In this document: positions 52,635-52,667 of the stretch, piece after piece
Layout: each line of letters starts with the position of its first letter
How positions within the stretch are numbered: the stretch's first letter is position 1
From: CAYXVU01 sp964468725
Lineage (GTDB): Bacteria > Acidobacteriota > Blastocatellia > UBA7656
DNA length: 52,667 nucleotides
Assembly (NCBI GenBank): GCA_964468725.1
Contig: CAYXVU010000008.1
Span: 1 to 52,667, forward strand
Direction of reading: 5' to 3'
Notes under the pieces: model-generated
Databases searched by the model: none
Seen by the model: the letters and a program-made list of their open reading frames with translations, nothing else
What the model was told of the DNA's origin: nothing
Program-made: the position numbers and the translations under genes

Positions 52635-52667
52635 CAAGTCTCTCCTCTCGCAAGCGTAATGAAGTGT

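Noticed and set aside
1..52667. tRNA, rRNA, CRISPR array, insertion sequence or prophage
   Set aside because: I looked through the spacers and found no cloverleaf-like tRNA sequence, no direct repeats with unique spacers of CRISPR type, and no transposase, integrase or phage gene. The periodic arrays have no spacers.

Overview
The window looks like a chromosomal segment of an Acidobacteriota bacterium, most likely class Blastocatellia. This is an inference from gene content: long TPR and beta-propeller envelope proteins, VIT/VWA and DUF3352-like proteins, a PDZ-GAF-SpoIIE phosphatase, inositol-3-phosphate synthase and a DUF2378-like protein, at moderately high GC. Lipid A acyltransferase-like, LepB, MurJ and HlyD/ABC-2 genes fit a diderm cell. 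I see no rRNA, tRNA, prophage, insertion sequence or CRISPR array, so most of the window reads as core chromosome.

Layout. 1-1.6 kb: reverse-strand operon of a DUF2378-like protein, signal peptidase I (active-site Ser replaced by Ala) and the start of a benzoate-CoA-ligase-like enzyme. 1.7-4.2 kb: lytic transglycosylase. 4.6-9.9 kb: reverse operon of MurJ, HlyD adaptor, ABC ATPase and ABC-2 permease. 10.3-12.6 kb: sigma-54 response regulator and a coiled-coil secreted protein. 12.8-13.8 kb: LpxL-like acyltransferase. 14.0-14.1 kb: a 29-residue histone-H1-like peptide with its own promoter, structured leader and terminator. 14.7-16.6 kb: convergent deoC (N-terminal helix like a microcompartment encapsulation peptide) and fabH. 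16.8-19.1 kb: YafK-type peptidoglycan enzyme between two paralogous membrane proteins. 19.2-23.2 kb: inositol-3-phosphate synthase, AraC regulator, glycerophosphodiesterase and Fur. 23.6-28.5 kb: zinc-ribbon PilZ protein, threonine synthase, a DUF3352-like protein and PgsA. 28.8-43.3 kb: four large envelope proteins, including a 2581-residue TPR protein. 43.6-44.9 kb: amidohydrolase. 45.0-52.6 kb: reverse run of S9 peptidase, redoxin fusion protein, AbrB-Doc toxin-antitoxin remnant, UGSC-family selenoprotein and SpoIIE-type phosphatase.

Two signals stand out. First, 47700-48230 is one gene interrupted by an in-frame UGA inside a UGSC motif. A hairpin just downstream fits the bacterial SECIS rules, so this is very probably a selenoprotein. 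It lies near a redoxin fused to a domain I associate with UGSC loci, which suggests a selenium/thiol redox module. Second, at least four intergenic spacers hold a composite repeat: a 5' array of 7-bp units (RGTT-type) where preserved, a conserved core around GAAGGTCGCCGCC, and a 3' array of 8-bp pyrimidine-rich units (TTCATCCC-type). Related 7-bp units also sit in frame inside threonine synthase.

Themes: envelope building and remodelling (MurJ, Slt, YafK, LpxL-like, PgsA, Ino1, FabH), export, and signalling (sigma-54 regulator, PilZ, SpoIIE, Fur, AraC).
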